This document shows positions 9,676-19,415 of a stretch of DNA of 64,000 nt, one piece after another. The translations under genes were made by a program, and so were the position numbers. The DNA lies in assembly GCF_023923225.1 (NCBI RefSeq), contig NZ_CP099489.1:3038001-3102000 (forward strand), given 5' to 3'. The notes beneath the pieces were generated by a model. The model was not told the origin of the DNA, searched no databases, and saw nothing but the letters and a program-made list of their open reading frames with translations. How positions within the stretch are numbered: position 1 is the first letter of the stretch; each line of letters begins with the position of its first letter. The DNA is from Ornithinimicrobium faecis. Its GTDB lineage: Bacteria; Actinomycetota; Actinomycetes; Actinomycetales; Dermatophilaceae.

Positions 9676-10074
9676 TCAGCGCTGCAGGTCCTCGGCGCCG
9701 AACGCCTGGGGCAGGACCTGCGCCATGGTGAGGACCCCCTCGGGAGTGGCGATGAGGCACTCGGCGCCCCCGTGCTCCCAGATGAGCTGCCGGCACCGCC
9801 CGCACGGCATGATCGTCTCGCCGGCATGGTTCACGCAGGACACGGCCACGAGACGTCCGCCACCGGTTGCCACGAGCTCCGACACCATGCCGCACTCCGC
9901 GCACAACGCGACGCCCAGGGCTGCGTTCTCCACGTTGCAGCCGGCGACGACCCGACCGTCGTCGACCAGGCCGGCGACACCGACCTGATAGTTCGAGTAG
10001 GGGGCGTAGGCCCGCTCCATCACCTCCGTGGCGCGAGCCTGAAGGGAGGACCAGTCGATCTCAGGTGGTGTCAT
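9676..10074 (-). CDS. cdd: Cytidine deaminase
   Basis: Zinc enzyme of 132 residues that deaminates cytidine and deoxycytidine to uridine and deoxyuridine. The core is unmistakable: AYAPYSNYQVG, then CNVENAALGVALCAECGM with the zinc cysteine and catalytic glutamate, and later MPCGRCRQ, which holds the other two zinc cysteines. The ATG at 10074 gives the usual length for this homotetrameric family. It directly follows the second nucleoside permease (11-base gap), so imported cytidine is probably deaminated by a protein from the same transcript. Confidence 0.96.
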   Translation of the reverse strand: MTPPEIDWSSLQARATEVMERAYAPYSNYQVGVAGLVDDGRVVAGCNVENAALGVALCAECGMVSELVATGGGRLVAVSCVNHAGETIMPCGRCRQLIWEHGGAECLIATPEGVLTMAQVLPQAFGAEDLQR

Positions 10075-10084
10075 CGAAGCAACC

Positions 10085-11407
10085 TCACTTGGTGTAGGGG
10101 ACGCCGTTGGAGGCGGGCGCACGAACCCGCCCGACCAGACCGGCGACCGCAAAAATGGTGATGACGTAGGGCAGCATCGCCAGCAGTTGCGAGGGCATCG
10201 GTGAGCCGATGGTCCCCAGGACGTTGCCGAGGTTCTTGGAGAACCCGAACAGCAGGGCGGCAATCAGGGCACCGGTCGGGTTCCATTTGCCCAGGATCAT
10301 CGCGGCAAGGGCGATGAAGCCGTTGCCCGCGGACATCTCTCGGCCGAAGGCCAGTCCGCTGCCGACGGTGAAGAACGCCCCGCCGAGGCCCGCAATGGCG
10401 CCACCAAGGATGGTGTTCCACACCCGGCGCTTGTTGACCTGGATGCCGACGGTGTCGGCAGCCTTGGGGTGCTCGCCGACGGCGCGCGTGCGCAGGCCCC
10501 ACCTGCTGCGGAAGAGCATGATCTGCAGGATGATCACGGCGGCATACATGAGATAGACCAGGATGCTCTGCCGGAAGAGCACCGGACCGATGATCGGGAT
10601 CTGGCTCAGCAGCGGGATCTCGATGACCCCGAGGGGCTGGCGAGCGTTCCAGGTCTCCCGATTGTCCGCCAGCAGGGTGGAGAAGAAGAAGCTGGTCAGG
10701 CCGAGCACCAGGGTGTTGAGCACCACGCCGATGATGATCTGGTTGACCTGATACTTGACGGCGAACCAGGCCAGGAGCCCACCGACCATGGCGCCCGCAA
10801 TCGGCGCCGCCACCAGACCCAGATAGGGCTGGGTGGCCAGCGATGCGACCACCGCCGCAGCGAAGGCACCAAAGAGGAGTTGCCCCTCGATGGCAATGTT
10901 GATGACTCCCGATCGTTCACAGACGATGCCGGACATGGCGCCGAAAATCAGGGGCACCGACAGCGCCAGTGCGCCGGCCAGCAGCGAGGTCACGGGGATG
11001 ACTGAGGTCTTGCCCGCACCCGCCCAGGTCAGGAAGGCCAGGACGAAGGCCAGACCCACCACGATGTGCAGCCAGACCGGGACGGTCCGGCGAGCAGCAG
11101 TCACCAGGTAGGCATACCCGGCCGCGGAGATGACCAGGACGGTGAGCACGATGACGGTCAGCAGCGACGGCACGCTGAAGTTCGGGATCGTGAACCACTG
11201 GTCGCCATAGCGCGACTGGAACTCCGTCGTCTGGCTCCAGACCCCCTCCCGGCGGATCAGGGTGCCGACGAGCCCGAGCAGCGCGAAGACGGCCAGGACG
11301 GCATAGGTGATCGGGATCCGGTAGGAGATCTTGCCCAGGACAGCTCCGTCGGCAGGCACGTCGTCAACGGGCGTTCCGGCTGTCACGGGCACGACTGGCG
11401 TGGTCAT
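10085..11407 (-). CDS. Nucleoside ABC transporter permease (NupQ/YufQ type)
   Basis: Integral membrane protein of 440 residues, one of two permeases of a BMP-type nucleoside importer. About ten hydrophobic segments are visible. The family region around PLIFGAMSGIVCERSGVINI and the C-terminal TVGIQVNKRRVWNTILGGAIAG are conserved in the RbsC/BPD_transp_2 group. The N-terminus carries an extra cytoplasmic or membrane-proximal segment. It overlaps the upstream permease gene by 4 bases and is followed 11 bases later by cdd. Confidence 0.88.
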   Translation of the reverse strand: MTTPVVPVTAGTPVDDVPADGAVLGKISYRIPITYAVLAVFALLGLVGTLIRREGVWSQTTEFQSRYGDQWFTIPNFSVPSLLTVIVLTVLVISAAGYAYLVTAARRTVPVWLHIVVGLAFVLAFLTWAGAGKTSVIPVTSLLAGALALSVPLIFGAMSGIVCERSGVINIAIEGQLLFGAFAAAVVASLATQPYLGLVAAPIAGAMVGGLLAWFAVKYQVNQIIIGVVLNTLVLGLTSFFFSTLLADNRETWNARQPLGVIEIPLLSQIPIIGPVLFRQSILVYLMYAAVIILQIMLFRSRWGLRTRAVGEHPKAADTVGIQVNKRRVWNTILGGAIAGLGGAFFTVGSGLAFGREMSAGNGFIALAAMILGKWNPTGALIAALLFGFSKNLGNVLGTIGSPMPSQLLAMLPYVITIFAVAGLVGRVRAPASNGVPYTK

Positions 11408-12738
11408 GCTGCGGCCTCCTTCGTTGCGGCCCGGTCGCGCTTGGGCTGTGCGTCGGGATCAGGGAGTCGGAAGATCGCCCGCACGAGCGGCGGAGCTGCG
11501 ATCAGCAGGACGATGACGGACTGGACGACGAAAACGATGTCGATGGGTGTCGCGGTGACCGACTGCATCAGCGTGCCTCCGGACTGGAAGGCACCGAAGA
11601 GCAGTCCGGCCAGGAAGGTGCCGAGCGGTCGGGACCGCCCAAGGAGCGCGACCGTGATGGCATCAAACCCGTAGGTGGCTGCGACACCAGCCGTGAGCGA
11701 CCCCCCGGTGACCAGCACCTGCGAGGTGGCGGCCAGTCCGGCGAGGCCACCGGCGATCACCATGGTCAGGATCGTGATCCGTCCCACGGACATGCCAGCG
11801 GTCCGGGCTGCATGCGGGTTGGCTCCGGCCGCGCGGATCTCGAAACCGATCGTCGAGCGCTCCAGCAGCCACCAGACGAAGAGCGTCGCCAGAATGGCCA
11901 CGACGAATCCCCAGTGCAGCCGGAAGGTGTTGTCCGGCACCAAGAAGTCGGGGATGAGTCGTGGATAGGCGGCGTTGGGGCCGATCTGCGGGCTGCGCAG
12001 ACCCGTGCCGCTCGCGTTGAACTTGCCAAGGGTGAGCACGTAGGCGACGAGGCTGACCGCGATCCAGTTGAGCATGATCGTGACAATCACCTCGTTGGCA
12101 CCGGTGCGGGCCTTGAGGATGCCAGGAATGAACCCCCACAGCGCACCACCGAGTGCGCCTCCCACCACGCACAGCAGCAGGTGCAGCAGCACCGGCAGGT
12201 CGAAGGCGAATCCCATGTAGGCGGCGATGATGCCACCGACGATGATCTGGCCCTGCGCACCGATGTTGAACAGGCCAGCGCGGAAACCAACGGCGATGCC
12301 GAGCCCGGCCAGGATCAGCGGGATGGCAAACGTCATGGATTCGGTGATCGGGCGGATCTGCCGATTGAGGGTGTCGGCCTGATAGTCAAAGATCGCGCCA
12401 CGGAAGAGCGCCTTGTAGGCCTCGCTCACGGCCTCCCAGCAGGCGCCCAGGAAGTCGGTCGGACGGGCGAAGACGTAGCTGACCGTCTTGGACACTTCCT
12501 CGTCCGCGAAGGCGATCAGCACACCACCGACCACCAACGCGATGACGACCGCCAGGAACGAGATGACCACGTCGCCGCCGACGATCTGGCGCAGGATCGT
12601 GGAGCCGGACCGGGGGTCGTATGCGGAGTCGTCGGGTCCGCTGGACCCGCTCGGCGGGACGGCTTCCTGGCTCTCCGCTCCCTCGGCCGCTGGGCGGTCG
12701 GGCACGGGATCGCCGTCTGGCTTGTTCGGCTCGCTCAC
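11404..12738 (-). CDS. Nucleoside ABC transporter permease (NupP/YufP type)
   Basis: Integral membrane protein of 444 residues, the partner permease of the BMP-type importer. It begins with about 45 hydrophilic, proline- and acid-rich residues before the first membrane helix. The family segment AIPLILAGLGIAVGFRAGLFNIGAQGQ is clear, and the C-terminal half repeats the BPD_transp_2 pattern. The GTG start overlaps the ATPase stop by 4 bases and its own stop overlaps the next permease by 4 bases, so the three transporter genes are translationally coupled. Confidence 0.88.
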   Translation of the reverse strand: MSEPNKPDGDPVPDRPAAEGAESQEAVPPSGSSGPDDSAYDPRSGSTILRQIVGGDVVISFLAVVIALVVGGVLIAFADEEVSKTVSYVFARPTDFLGACWEAVSEAYKALFRGAIFDYQADTLNRQIRPITESMTFAIPLILAGLGIAVGFRAGLFNIGAQGQIIVGGIIAAYMGFAFDLPVLLHLLLCVVGGALGGALWGFIPGILKARTGANEVIVTIMLNWIAVSLVAYVLTLGKFNASGTGLRSPQIGPNAAYPRLIPDFLVPDNTFRLHWGFVVAILATLFVWWLLERSTIGFEIRAAGANPHAARTAGMSVGRITILTMVIAGGLAGLAATSQVLVTGGSLTAGVAATYGFDAITVALLGRSRPLGTFLAGLLFGAFQSGGTLMQSVTATPIDIVFVVQSVIVLLIAAPPLVRAIFRLPDPDAQPKRDRAATKEAAA

Positions 12739-14360
12739 GTCAGGTCCCCTTCCTCAGTGGCTCGTCCGCTGACGGCGGTGTCCTCAGCAGCAACGTCTGC
12801 ACCGGCCAGCACGGACTGGTGGCCCGCGGCCTGTTCGACGGCATCCTCGAGCGGCACACCGGCCATCATCAGACCGAGCACGTCACGGTTGATGCCACCC
12901 GGCCCCGCCTCGGCCGCATCGATGATGCCCACAATCCGACCGCGATACATGACCGCGACTCGGTCGGCCAGCGAGAGCACCTCGTCCAGCTCGGTCGAGA
13001 TGATCATCACCGGGGTCCCCTGGTCGCGCTCGGTGACGATCCGCTTGTGGACGAACTCGATGGAGCCAACGTCCAGGCCCCGTGTGGGCTGGGAGGCAAC
13101 GAGCAGGCGCAATGGCCGGGACATCTCCCGAGCCAGCACAACCTTTTGGGCGTTGCCGCCCGACAGCGTGGAGATGGGGTCGTGGATGTCGGTGAGTCGC
13201 ACGTCGAACTCCTGCGTGCGGTGCTCGGCGTTTTCGGCGATCTTGCCGAGGTTGAGCGAGACACCCCGGGAGAACTCGTCGGTGCCATAGATGTCGAGGA
13301 CGAGGTTCTCGGCGATCGAGAAGGTGGCGACCACGCCGTCGGTGGATCGGTCCTCAGGCACGAAGCCGAGCCCGGTGCGCAACCGCTGCCGGACGCTCTT
13401 GCCCAGCAGTTCCTCTCCGTCCAAGGTGATCCGGCCGGCCGCCGCCTCATCGGTGCCGAGGATGACCTCGGCCAGCTCGGTCTGTCCGTTGCCCTGCACG
13501 CCAGCAATCGCCAGGATCTCGCCACCGTGCACCTCGAAGCTGACCCGATCGACCACCGGCGTCGCCCCGTTGAGAACGGTGAGGTCGGAGACCACCAGGC
13601 CGTTGTCACGGGTCTGGGCCGCGGTCTTGTCCACGGCCAGGCTGACGGAGCGCCCGACCATCAGCGAGGCCAGCTCGGTCTCGGTCGACTCCGGGCTCGC
13701 CTCCCCCACGACCTTGCCACGGCGGATCACCGTGATGCGGTCGGCGATGGCGCGGACCTCGCGCAGCTTGTGGGTGATGAAGACGATGGAGGTGCCGGCT
13801 GCCTTGAGCTCACCCATGATCTTGATCAGCTCGTCGGTCTCCTGCGGAGTCAACACCGCCGTCGGCTCATCGAGGATCAGGATGCGGGCGTCCCGAGAGA
13901 GTGCCTTGATGATCTCCACGCGCTGTTGCACACCGACAGGAAGCTCCTCGATCAGAGCATCCGGGTCGACGTGGAAACCGAACCGCTCGGAGATCTCCTG
14001 GACCTTGCGACGCGCGGAGGCCAGGTCCAAGATGCCACCCGGCCCGGTGGGCTCATAGCCCAGGGCGACCGACTCGGCCACGGTGAAGACGGGCACCAGC
14101 ATGAAGTGCTGGTGCACCATGCCGATCCCCGCCCGCACGGCGTCACCGGGCCCGGGGAAGGTGACCGGCTTGTCGTCAAGCAGGATCTGCCCGTCGTCGG
14201 GGTCATAGAGGCCATAGAGCACGTTCATCAGCGTGCTCTTGCCGGCGCCGTTCTCCCCCAGCAGGGCATGGATCTCGCCGGGTTCAACGACGAGGTCGAT
14301 GTGGTCGTTGGCCACCAACGACCCGAAGACCTTGGTGATCCCGCGCAGTTCGAGCTTCAT
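12735..14360 (-). CDS. Nucleoside ABC transporter ATPase (NupO/YufO type, two ABC domains)
   Basis: A 541-residue protein with tandem ABC domains, as in RbsA and NupO. Domain 1 has Walker A GENGAGKST (about residue 35) and LILDEPTAVL (about 160). Domain 2 has a degenerate Walker A reading GVQGNGQTEL (about 285), signature LSGGNAQK, and RLLVASQPTRGLD in place of the normal Walker B. Such asymmetry is usual for this class. It would power uptake of nucleosides through the two permeases encoded downstream. The start lies 105 bases after the lipoprotein gene with a strong hairpin between them. Confidence 0.92.
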   Translation of the reverse strand: MKLELRGITKVFGSLVANDHIDLVVEPGEIHALLGENGAGKSTLMNVLYGLYDPDDGQILLDDKPVTFPGPGDAVRAGIGMVHQHFMLVPVFTVAESVALGYEPTGPGGILDLASARRKVQEISERFGFHVDPDALIEELPVGVQQRVEIIKALSRDARILILDEPTAVLTPQETDELIKIMGELKAAGTSIVFITHKLREVRAIADRITVIRRGKVVGEASPESTETELASLMVGRSVSLAVDKTAAQTRDNGLVVSDLTVLNGATPVVDRVSFEVHGGEILAIAGVQGNGQTELAEVILGTDEAAAGRITLDGEELLGKSVRQRLRTGLGFVPEDRSTDGVVATFSIAENLVLDIYGTDEFSRGVSLNLGKIAENAEHRTQEFDVRLTDIHDPISTLSGGNAQKVVLAREMSRPLRLLVASQPTRGLDVGSIEFVHKRIVTERDQGTPVMIISTELDEVLSLADRVAVMYRGRIVGIIDAAEAGPGGINRDVLGLMMAGVPLEDAVEQAAGHQSVLAGADVAAEDTAVSGRATEEGDLT

Positions 14361-14396
14361 CGCTCCTCGGCTCCTCGATAGTGATTCCGGGACAGC

Positions 14397-14430
14397 GTAG
14401 CGGCCCAGCCGGGAATGGCTGGGCCGCTAC
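14397..14430 (-). terminator. Intercistronic hairpin between lipoprotein and ATPase genes
   Basis: A perfect 14-bp stem (14397-14410 pairing with 14417-14430) with a 6-base GGGAAT loop. It follows the lipoprotein gene but precedes the rest of the transporter. In binding-protein operons such structures stop part of transcription and protect the upstream message, giving an excess of binding protein. Confidence 0.75.
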
Positions 14431-14465
14431 GTCGGAGAGTTTGAGTCCCTCCAGGATTCAGTGGC

Positions 14466-15629
14466 TCACGGAGCGTTCGGGGACTCGACGACGAGCTCCC
14501 CGGAGACGATCTGCTCCTGATACTCGGCGATCTTGTCCTTCAGCTCCTGCGGGACCTCGGCGTCGAAGTCGTGGAACGGTGCGAGGCTGACGCCCTCGTT
14601 CTCCAGCGTGCCGACGTAGGGCTCGTTGGTGAACGCTCCGTCGACGCCCTCCTTGATGGTGGCCTCCACGGCCGGGCCCATGTCCTTCAGGACGGACGTC
14701 AGGATCAGGTCGCCGTACTCCGTGGTCAGGAAGCCGTCGGAGTCGACCCAGATGAGCTTGGTGTCTGTGCCCTCGGCGACCGAGGCGGTGCCCAGGCCGA
14801 CCGGACCGGCCACCGGCATGATGATGTCCGCACCCTGGGAGATGAACTGCTCACCCAACGAGGCACCCTGGGACTGGTCATCGAAGGTGTTGGCGAAGGA
14901 ACCGTTCTGCGCCTCCTTGTCCCAGCCGAGGAGCTCGACGGCGCTGCCGTTGTCCTCGTTATAGGCGTCGACGCCGTCAGAGAAACCGTCCATGAAGATC
15001 TGGACCGAAGGGATCGGGAGACCACCGTAGGTCGCGACCTTGTCGGTCTCGGTCATGCCAGCGGCGAGGTAACCGGCCAGGAAGGCCGCCTCGGAGGTGT
15101 TGAACAGGATCGGCTTGCCGTTCTCCAGCTCGACCGGCGCGAAGTCCGCGTCCTGGAAGCCGGAGTCGAGCAGGCCAAAGTTAGTGTCCGGGTTGGCCTC
15201 GGCGGCAGCCTGGATGGCGTCCTCGAGGAGGAAGCCGACACCGATCACGTAGTTGCAGCCCTGCTGGACCATGGCGTCGATGTTGGGGCCGAACTCCGCG
15301 TCGGAGTTGGACTCGGCCTCGGCCTTGGTGATCCCAAGGCTCTCCTCGGCAGCGAGCAGGCCGGAGTAGGCCCCCTGGTTGAACGACTGGTCGTCGAAGC
15401 CACCGGCGTCGGAGACCATGCAGGCCTTGAAGTCGGAGTTATCCTCTCCACCGGCGACAGCCGTCTCTTCACCGGTGTCGCCACCGGTCGCGTCCTCACC
15501 GTCGGCGCCGGCGTCAGCGGTGGTCTCGGTGTCGGAGGTGGTCTCGGCTTCCTCGTCAGGGGCTTCGCCACACGCGGCGAGGACCATGACGGCAGCGGCG
15601 CTCACTGCGGCAATCTTGAAGACCCTCAC
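14466..15629 (-). CDS. BMP family nucleoside-binding lipoprotein
   Basis: Surface lipoprotein of 387 residues, the substrate-binding component of the importer. The signal peptide ends in lipobox LAAC (Cys20), followed by an acidic, low-complexity linker of about 45 residues. The BMP/Med domain then starts at FKACMVSDAGGFDDQSFNQGAYSGL. Family members such as PnrA bind purine nucleosides. The GTG start follows a strong AAAGGAG ribosome binding site at 6-base spacing. Transporter, cdd and deoA together define nucleoside scavenging. Confidence 0.92.
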   Translation of the reverse strand: MRVFKIAAVSAAAVMVLAACGEAPDEEAETTSDTETTADAGADGEDATGGDTGEETAVAGGEDNSDFKACMVSDAGGFDDQSFNQGAYSGLLAAEESLGITKAEAESNSDAEFGPNIDAMVQQGCNYVIGVGFLLEDAIQAAAEANPDTNFGLLDSGFQDADFAPVELENGKPILFNTSEAAFLAGYLAAGMTETDKVATYGGLPIPSVQIFMDGFSDGVDAYNEDNGSAVELLGWDKEAQNGSFANTFDDQSQGASLGEQFISQGADIIMPVAGPVGLGTASVAEGTDTKLIWVDSDGFLTTEYGDLILTSVLKDMGPAVEATIKEGVDGAFTNEPYVGTLENEGVSLAPFHDFDAEVPQELKDKIAEYQEQIVSGELVVESPNAP

Positions 15630-15783
15630 GGGGAACTCCTTTGGTCTGGGGACGTAGATGACGGGAATGCTAGCCCCCGAAAGGCGCGCCGAAGAGCCAC
15701 AAGATGCTCAGATGACGAGATGGTGTCGAATTCGTGACCTTTCGGGGCCCGCTGCCACGGACGACGAACCGAGGGCCCGAGGC

Positions 15784-17025
15784 TCAGACGAGGCCGTCGG
15801 CACCCACGGAGTTGAGCAGCGAGGCCGCGAGGAACTTGGCACCGATCAGCACCGACTCCTCGTCGACGACCAGGTCACCCTGGTGCAGTTCGTGGGTGGC
15901 TCCGCCCGGTGTGCGGGTGCCGAGCCGTGCCATGGCACCGGGCACGTCGGCCAGCAGCCAGCCCAGGTCCTCACCACCCAGGGACTGCTTGGTCGGCACC
16001 ACTGCTGCCGGACCGAGCACGGCACTGGCCGCGGCGGTCATCGCCGAGATGGCGGCGGGGTCGTTGTCCACCGGGGGGACGCCCTTGATGTGGCGCACCT
16101 CTGCGGTCACGCCATAGGGGCTCACCACCGCGTGCACGATCTCCTCGATCAGCGGGCCGGTCGTGGCCCAGGTCTCGGAGTCGAGCATCCGGAGCGTGCC
16201 GACACACTCTCCGCGGGAGGGGATCACGTTGGCGACCGAGCCGGCCCGCACCGCGCCCCACACCAGCGCCGTGCCGGAGCGGGGGTCGAGGCGGCGGGAC
16301 AGCGCGGCGGGCACGTCGGTCACCACCTTGCCGAGGGCGAAGGTCAGGTCCTGGGTCAGGTGCGGTCGGGAGGTGTGGCCACCGCGCCCGCTGAGGGTGA
16401 CGTGGACCGAGTCCGACGCTGCCGTGATGGGCCCGACCTTCAACCCGATCGTGCCGACATCGATGGAGGGGTCACAGTGCACCGCGAGAATGCGGTCCAC
16501 GCCCTCGACCCAGCCACCCTCGACCACCTTGTGGGCTCCGCCAGGGATCGATTCCTCGGCCGGCTGGAAGATCAACCGCACTCCGATGCCGCGGGACTCC
16601 AACTGATCCTGCAGCGAGGCCAGCGCCAGGCCCGCGCCCAGCACAGCCACGGTGTGCACGTCGTGACCACAGGCGTGGCACACTCCCTGCTGCCGCGAGG
16701 CGAAGGGCAGGCCGGTGACCTCCTCCACCGGGAGCGCGTCCAGGTCCGCGCGCAACGCGATCCGGACCCGCGGGTCCGCGGCGCCGACGTCAGCGATCGC
16801 CCCGCTGCCAGCCATCGCCCGCACACGCACTCCAGCAGCCTCGAGCCGCTCCATGACCACCGACGTGGTGCGGTGCTCCTGCCAGGAGACCTCCGGGTGA
16901 GAGTGCAGGTCCCGGCGCAGTGTCAGCAGCGCCTGACGGCGCGACTCCACGTCGGCCACCACCCTCTCGACGAGGTCATCGGTCGCGGGGACTGGGGCGG
17001 CAGAGGAGGTTTCGTGCAACGTCAC
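15784..17025 (-). CDS. M20 family amidohydrolase
   Basis: Metal-dependent amidohydrolase of 413 residues of the M20/IAA-amino-acid hydrolase type. Metal and catalytic segments are visible: DLHSHPEVSWQE near residue 40, CHACGHDVHTVAVLGAG near 115-130, FQPAEESIPGGAHKVVEGG near 155-175 and GGEDLGWLL near the C-terminus. The substrate is unknown; relatives act on N-acyl amino acids and similar amides. Such a gene is often found beside the BMP/cdd/deoA cluster in actinobacteria. Start GTG at 17025; no signal peptide. Confidence 0.88.
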   Translation of the reverse strand: MTLHETSSAAPVPATDDLVERVVADVESRRQALLTLRRDLHSHPEVSWQEHRTTSVVMERLEAAGVRVRAMAGSGAIADVGAADPRVRIALRADLDALPVEEVTGLPFASRQQGVCHACGHDVHTVAVLGAGLALASLQDQLESRGIGVRLIFQPAEESIPGGAHKVVEGGWVEGVDRILAVHCDPSIDVGTIGLKVGPITAASDSVHVTLSGRGGHTSRPHLTQDLTFALGKVVTDVPAALSRRLDPRSGTALVWGAVRAGSVANVIPSRGECVGTLRMLDSETWATTGPLIEEIVHAVVSPYGVTAEVRHIKGVPPVDNDPAAISAMTAAASAVLGPAAVVPTKQSLGGEDLGWLLADVPGAMARLGTRTPGGATHELHQGDLVVDEESVLIGAKFLAASLLNSVGADGLV

Positions 17026-17092
17026 GCGGGTCAGATCCTGGGGTCGGGATGGATGGGTGGCCGATCGTCAGGGTACCTGCCCGCGCCCCGCG

Positions 17093-18184
17093 TCAGAGCG
17101 CGGCCACCTCACGCACCAGGCCTGGTCCGCCATAGATCAGGCCCGTGTAGAGCTGCACCAGGTCGGCCCCGGCGTCCAGCAGCGCGGAGGCATCGTCGAC
17201 GGTCATCACCCCTCCGACAGCGATCAGGGGCAGGTCCGTCGCGGCGCGCACGCGGGCGACGAACTCCCGGGACCGCCGCGTGAGTGGTGCTCCCGACAGT
17301 CCGCCTGTCTCCTGCTCGGCGAGAGCCCGATCCACCGGCGCGACATGGCGCCGACTGATCGTGGTGTTAGTGGCGATCAGGCCCGCGGCGCCCGATGTGA
17401 CCGCCACCTCGAGGGCCTGGTCGAGGGCCTGGTCGGTCAGATCTGGAGCGAGTTTGACCAGCACCGGGACTGGCTCTCCCTGCCCGGCCAGGCTGCGGGT
17501 CTCCGCGACGACGGCCTCGATCAGTTCGGCGAGCGGGCCGGCGTCCTGCAGCCCGCGCAACCCTGGGGTGTTCGGTGACGAGACGTTGATCGCGAGATAG
17601 TCAGCCAGCCCGTCCAGGGCTCGCACCGAGGTCAGATAGTCCTCGACCGCCTCCTGGAGCGGCGTCACCTTGGTCTTGCCGATCGACACCCCGACCGGTA
17701 TGCCGAGGCTCCCCTGCTCCCGTGCCTGCCGGAGCCGCTCGGCGAGGGCGTGCACCCCGGCATTGTTGAAGCCCATCCGGTTGATGATCGCCCGGCTGGC
17801 CGGCAGCCGGAACAACCGTGGCCGGTCATTGCCCGGCTGCGGACGAGCCGTGACCGTGCCGAGCTCAACGTGCCCGAACCCGAGCGCCCCCCAGGCGGCC
17901 ACACCACGGCCGTCCTTGTCCATGCCCGCCGCCAGACCGACCCTGTTCGGGAAGGTCAGCCCGAGCAACCGCACCGGGCTGGTGGGCGGTGGCACCGCCC
18001 GTGAGATCGCGGCGAGGACCCGTGGCCGAGCTGCCAGGGCCTCCATCAGGTCCACGGTGCGGTGGTGGGCCACCTCGGCGTCTCCCCCGCCCAGGCGGAA
18101 CAGGACGGGCTTGACGACCCGGCCATAGCCAAGAACTAACGCGCGGGTCCGCAGGTCGGTGTCGGGCTGACTCACGTCCGTCAC
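17093..18184 (-). CDS. pyrD: Dihydroorotate dehydrogenase (quinone), class 2
   Basis: FMN enzyme of 363 residues that oxidises dihydroorotate to orotate with quinone as acceptor, the membrane-associated step of pyrimidine synthesis. The N-terminal helical segment typical of class 2 is present ([20 protein letters not shown]), as are [15 protein letters not shown], the [15 protein letters not shown] region with the catalytic serine of class 2, and GLIATNTT. The GTG at 18184 is nearly back to back with manC; a second GTG nine bases downstream is an alternative start. Confidence 0.95.
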   Translation of the reverse strand: MTDVSQPDTDLRTRALVLGYGRVVKPVLFRLGGGDAEVAHHRTVDLMEALAARPRVLAAISRAVPPPTSPVRLLGLTFPNRVGLAAGMDKDGRGVAAWGALGFGHVELGTVTARPQPGNDRPRLFRLPASRAIINRMGFNNAGVHALAERLRQAREQGSLGIPVGVSIGKTKVTPLQEAVEDYLTSVRALDGLADYLAINVSSPNTPGLRGLQDAGPLAELIEAVVAETRSLAGQGEPVPVLVKLAPDLTDQALDQALEVAVTSGAAGLIATNTTISRRHVAPVDRALAEQETGGLSGAPLTRRSREFVARVRAATDLPLIAVGGVMTVDDASALLDAGADLVQLYTGLIYGGPGLVREVAAL

Positions 18185-18186
18185 CT

Positions 18187-18192
18187 TATGCT
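18187..18192 (+). promoter_or_regulatory. -10 hexamer of manC (leaderless)
   Basis: TATGCT ends six bases before the GTG of manC, within the 14-base gap to the divergent pyrD gene. A leaderless manC transcript is the natural reading. Confidence 0.5.
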
Positions 18193-18198
18193 GGCGAG

Positions 18199-19290
18199 GT
18201 GAGTGAGGCGGACGTCAGCATGGACCACTTCTGGGGAGTCATCCCCGCCGGAGGAGCAGGGACCAGGCTCTGGCCCCTGTCCCGGCGCACCTCCCCCAAG
18301 TTCCTGCACGACCTCACCGGCAGTGGGCGCTCCCTGCTGCAGGACACAGCGGCCCGGCTCGAGCCGCTGACCGCAGAGCGCCTGATGGTCGTCACCGGCG
18401 TGCGACACGCCGCGGCTGTTCGCGAGCAACTGCCGCACCTCCCGGCTGACCAGGTGCTCGTCGAGCCGACCCCCCGCGATTCGATGCCCGCCATCGGGCT
18501 GGCCGCAGCGGTCCTGGAGGCACGCGACCCGGACGCCGTGATCGGCTCGTTCGCCGCGGACCACGTGATCGGCGACCCCGCAGCGTTCCAGGAGTGCGTC
18601 CGGGAGGCCGTGGCGGCTGCGGCCACGGGGGCGCTGGTCACCCTCGGCATCACCCCGACGTATCCCGCGACCGGCTTCGGCTACATCAAGGTCGGTGACC
18701 CCTGGCCCGGCGCTCGCCTGGCCCGTCAGGCGACCGAGTTCGTGGAGAAGCCAGACCGCGAGACGGCACAGTCCTATCTCGACTCCGGTGCCTACCGCTG
18801 GAACGCCGGGATGTTCGTCGTGCGTGCTGCGACGCTGCTCGACCTGCTCGGCCGCTGGCACCCGGAGCTGGCTGACGCACTGCGCCAGCTGGCCGCCGAG
18901 CCGGCCACCCTCGACCAGGTCTGGCCCTCCCTGACCAAGATCGCCATCGACCACGCCGTGGCCGAGCCGGCGGCCAGCGCTGGGCGGGTCGCCGTCGTGC
19001 CGGCCGACTTCCCGTGGGACGACGTGGGCGACTTCGCCTCGCTGATGTCCCTGCTGGAGGCCGACGACGGCGGCCTGCACGTCCTCGGCCCACGCGACCA
19101 GGTCGTCTCCGTCGGCAGCACCGGTTTGGTGGCCGCCCACTCGGGGCGCACGGTGGTCACCCTCGGGGTCGATGACATCGTGGTGGTGGACACCCCGGAC
19201 GCCCTCCTGGTGACAACCCGTGAGCGCGTGCAGGACGTCAAGGGGATCGTGGAGACGCTCCAGCAGTCCGGGCGCGAGGACCTCACGTGA
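18199..19290 (+). CDS. manC: Mannose-1-phosphate guanylyltransferase
   Basis: Makes GDP-mannose from mannose-1-phosphate and GTP. The 363-residue protein has the nucleotidyltransferase signature [17 protein letters not shown] (about residues 13-29), FVEKPD near 180 and RWNAGMFV near 200. It lacks the extra isomerase domain of bifunctional enzymes. The product is the donor for the mannosyltransferase that follows and probably for the PimB-like enzyme at 44 kb. Start GTG at 18199, with a -10 hexamer six bases before it; an ATG at 18220 is an alternative. Confidence 0.92.
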   Translation: MSEADVSMDHFWGVIPAGGAGTRLWPLSRRTSPKFLHDLTGSGRSLLQDTAARLEPLTAERLMVVTGVRHAAAVREQLPHLPADQVLVEPTPRDSMPAIGLAAAVLEARDPDAVIGSFAADHVIGDPAAFQECVREAVAAAATGALVTLGITPTYPATGFGYIKVGDPWPGARLARQATEFVEKPDRETAQSYLDSGAYRWNAGMFVVRAATLLDLLGRWHPELADALRQLAAEPATLDQVWPSLTKIAIDHAVAEPAASAGRVAVVPADFPWDDVGDFASLMSLLEADDGGLHVLGPRDQVVSVGSTGLVAAHSGRTVVTLGVDDIVVVDTPDALLVTTRERVQDVKGIVETLQQSGREDLT

Positions 19291-19415
19291 GCAGCACGGC
19301 ACGTCACCGACGCCGGTTGCGGGACGCCCTCGGCCACCCACTCGTCACCTCACGCTCACTGGACACCTCCCGAGAGGTCGCCGATCCACCACCTGACGGC
19401 GCCACTCTGGATCAT

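Noticed and set aside
12621..14381. 586-codon plus-strand frame opposite the ABC transporter ATPase
   Set aside because: Antisense shadow; low-complexity His/Asp/Arg composition and no family.
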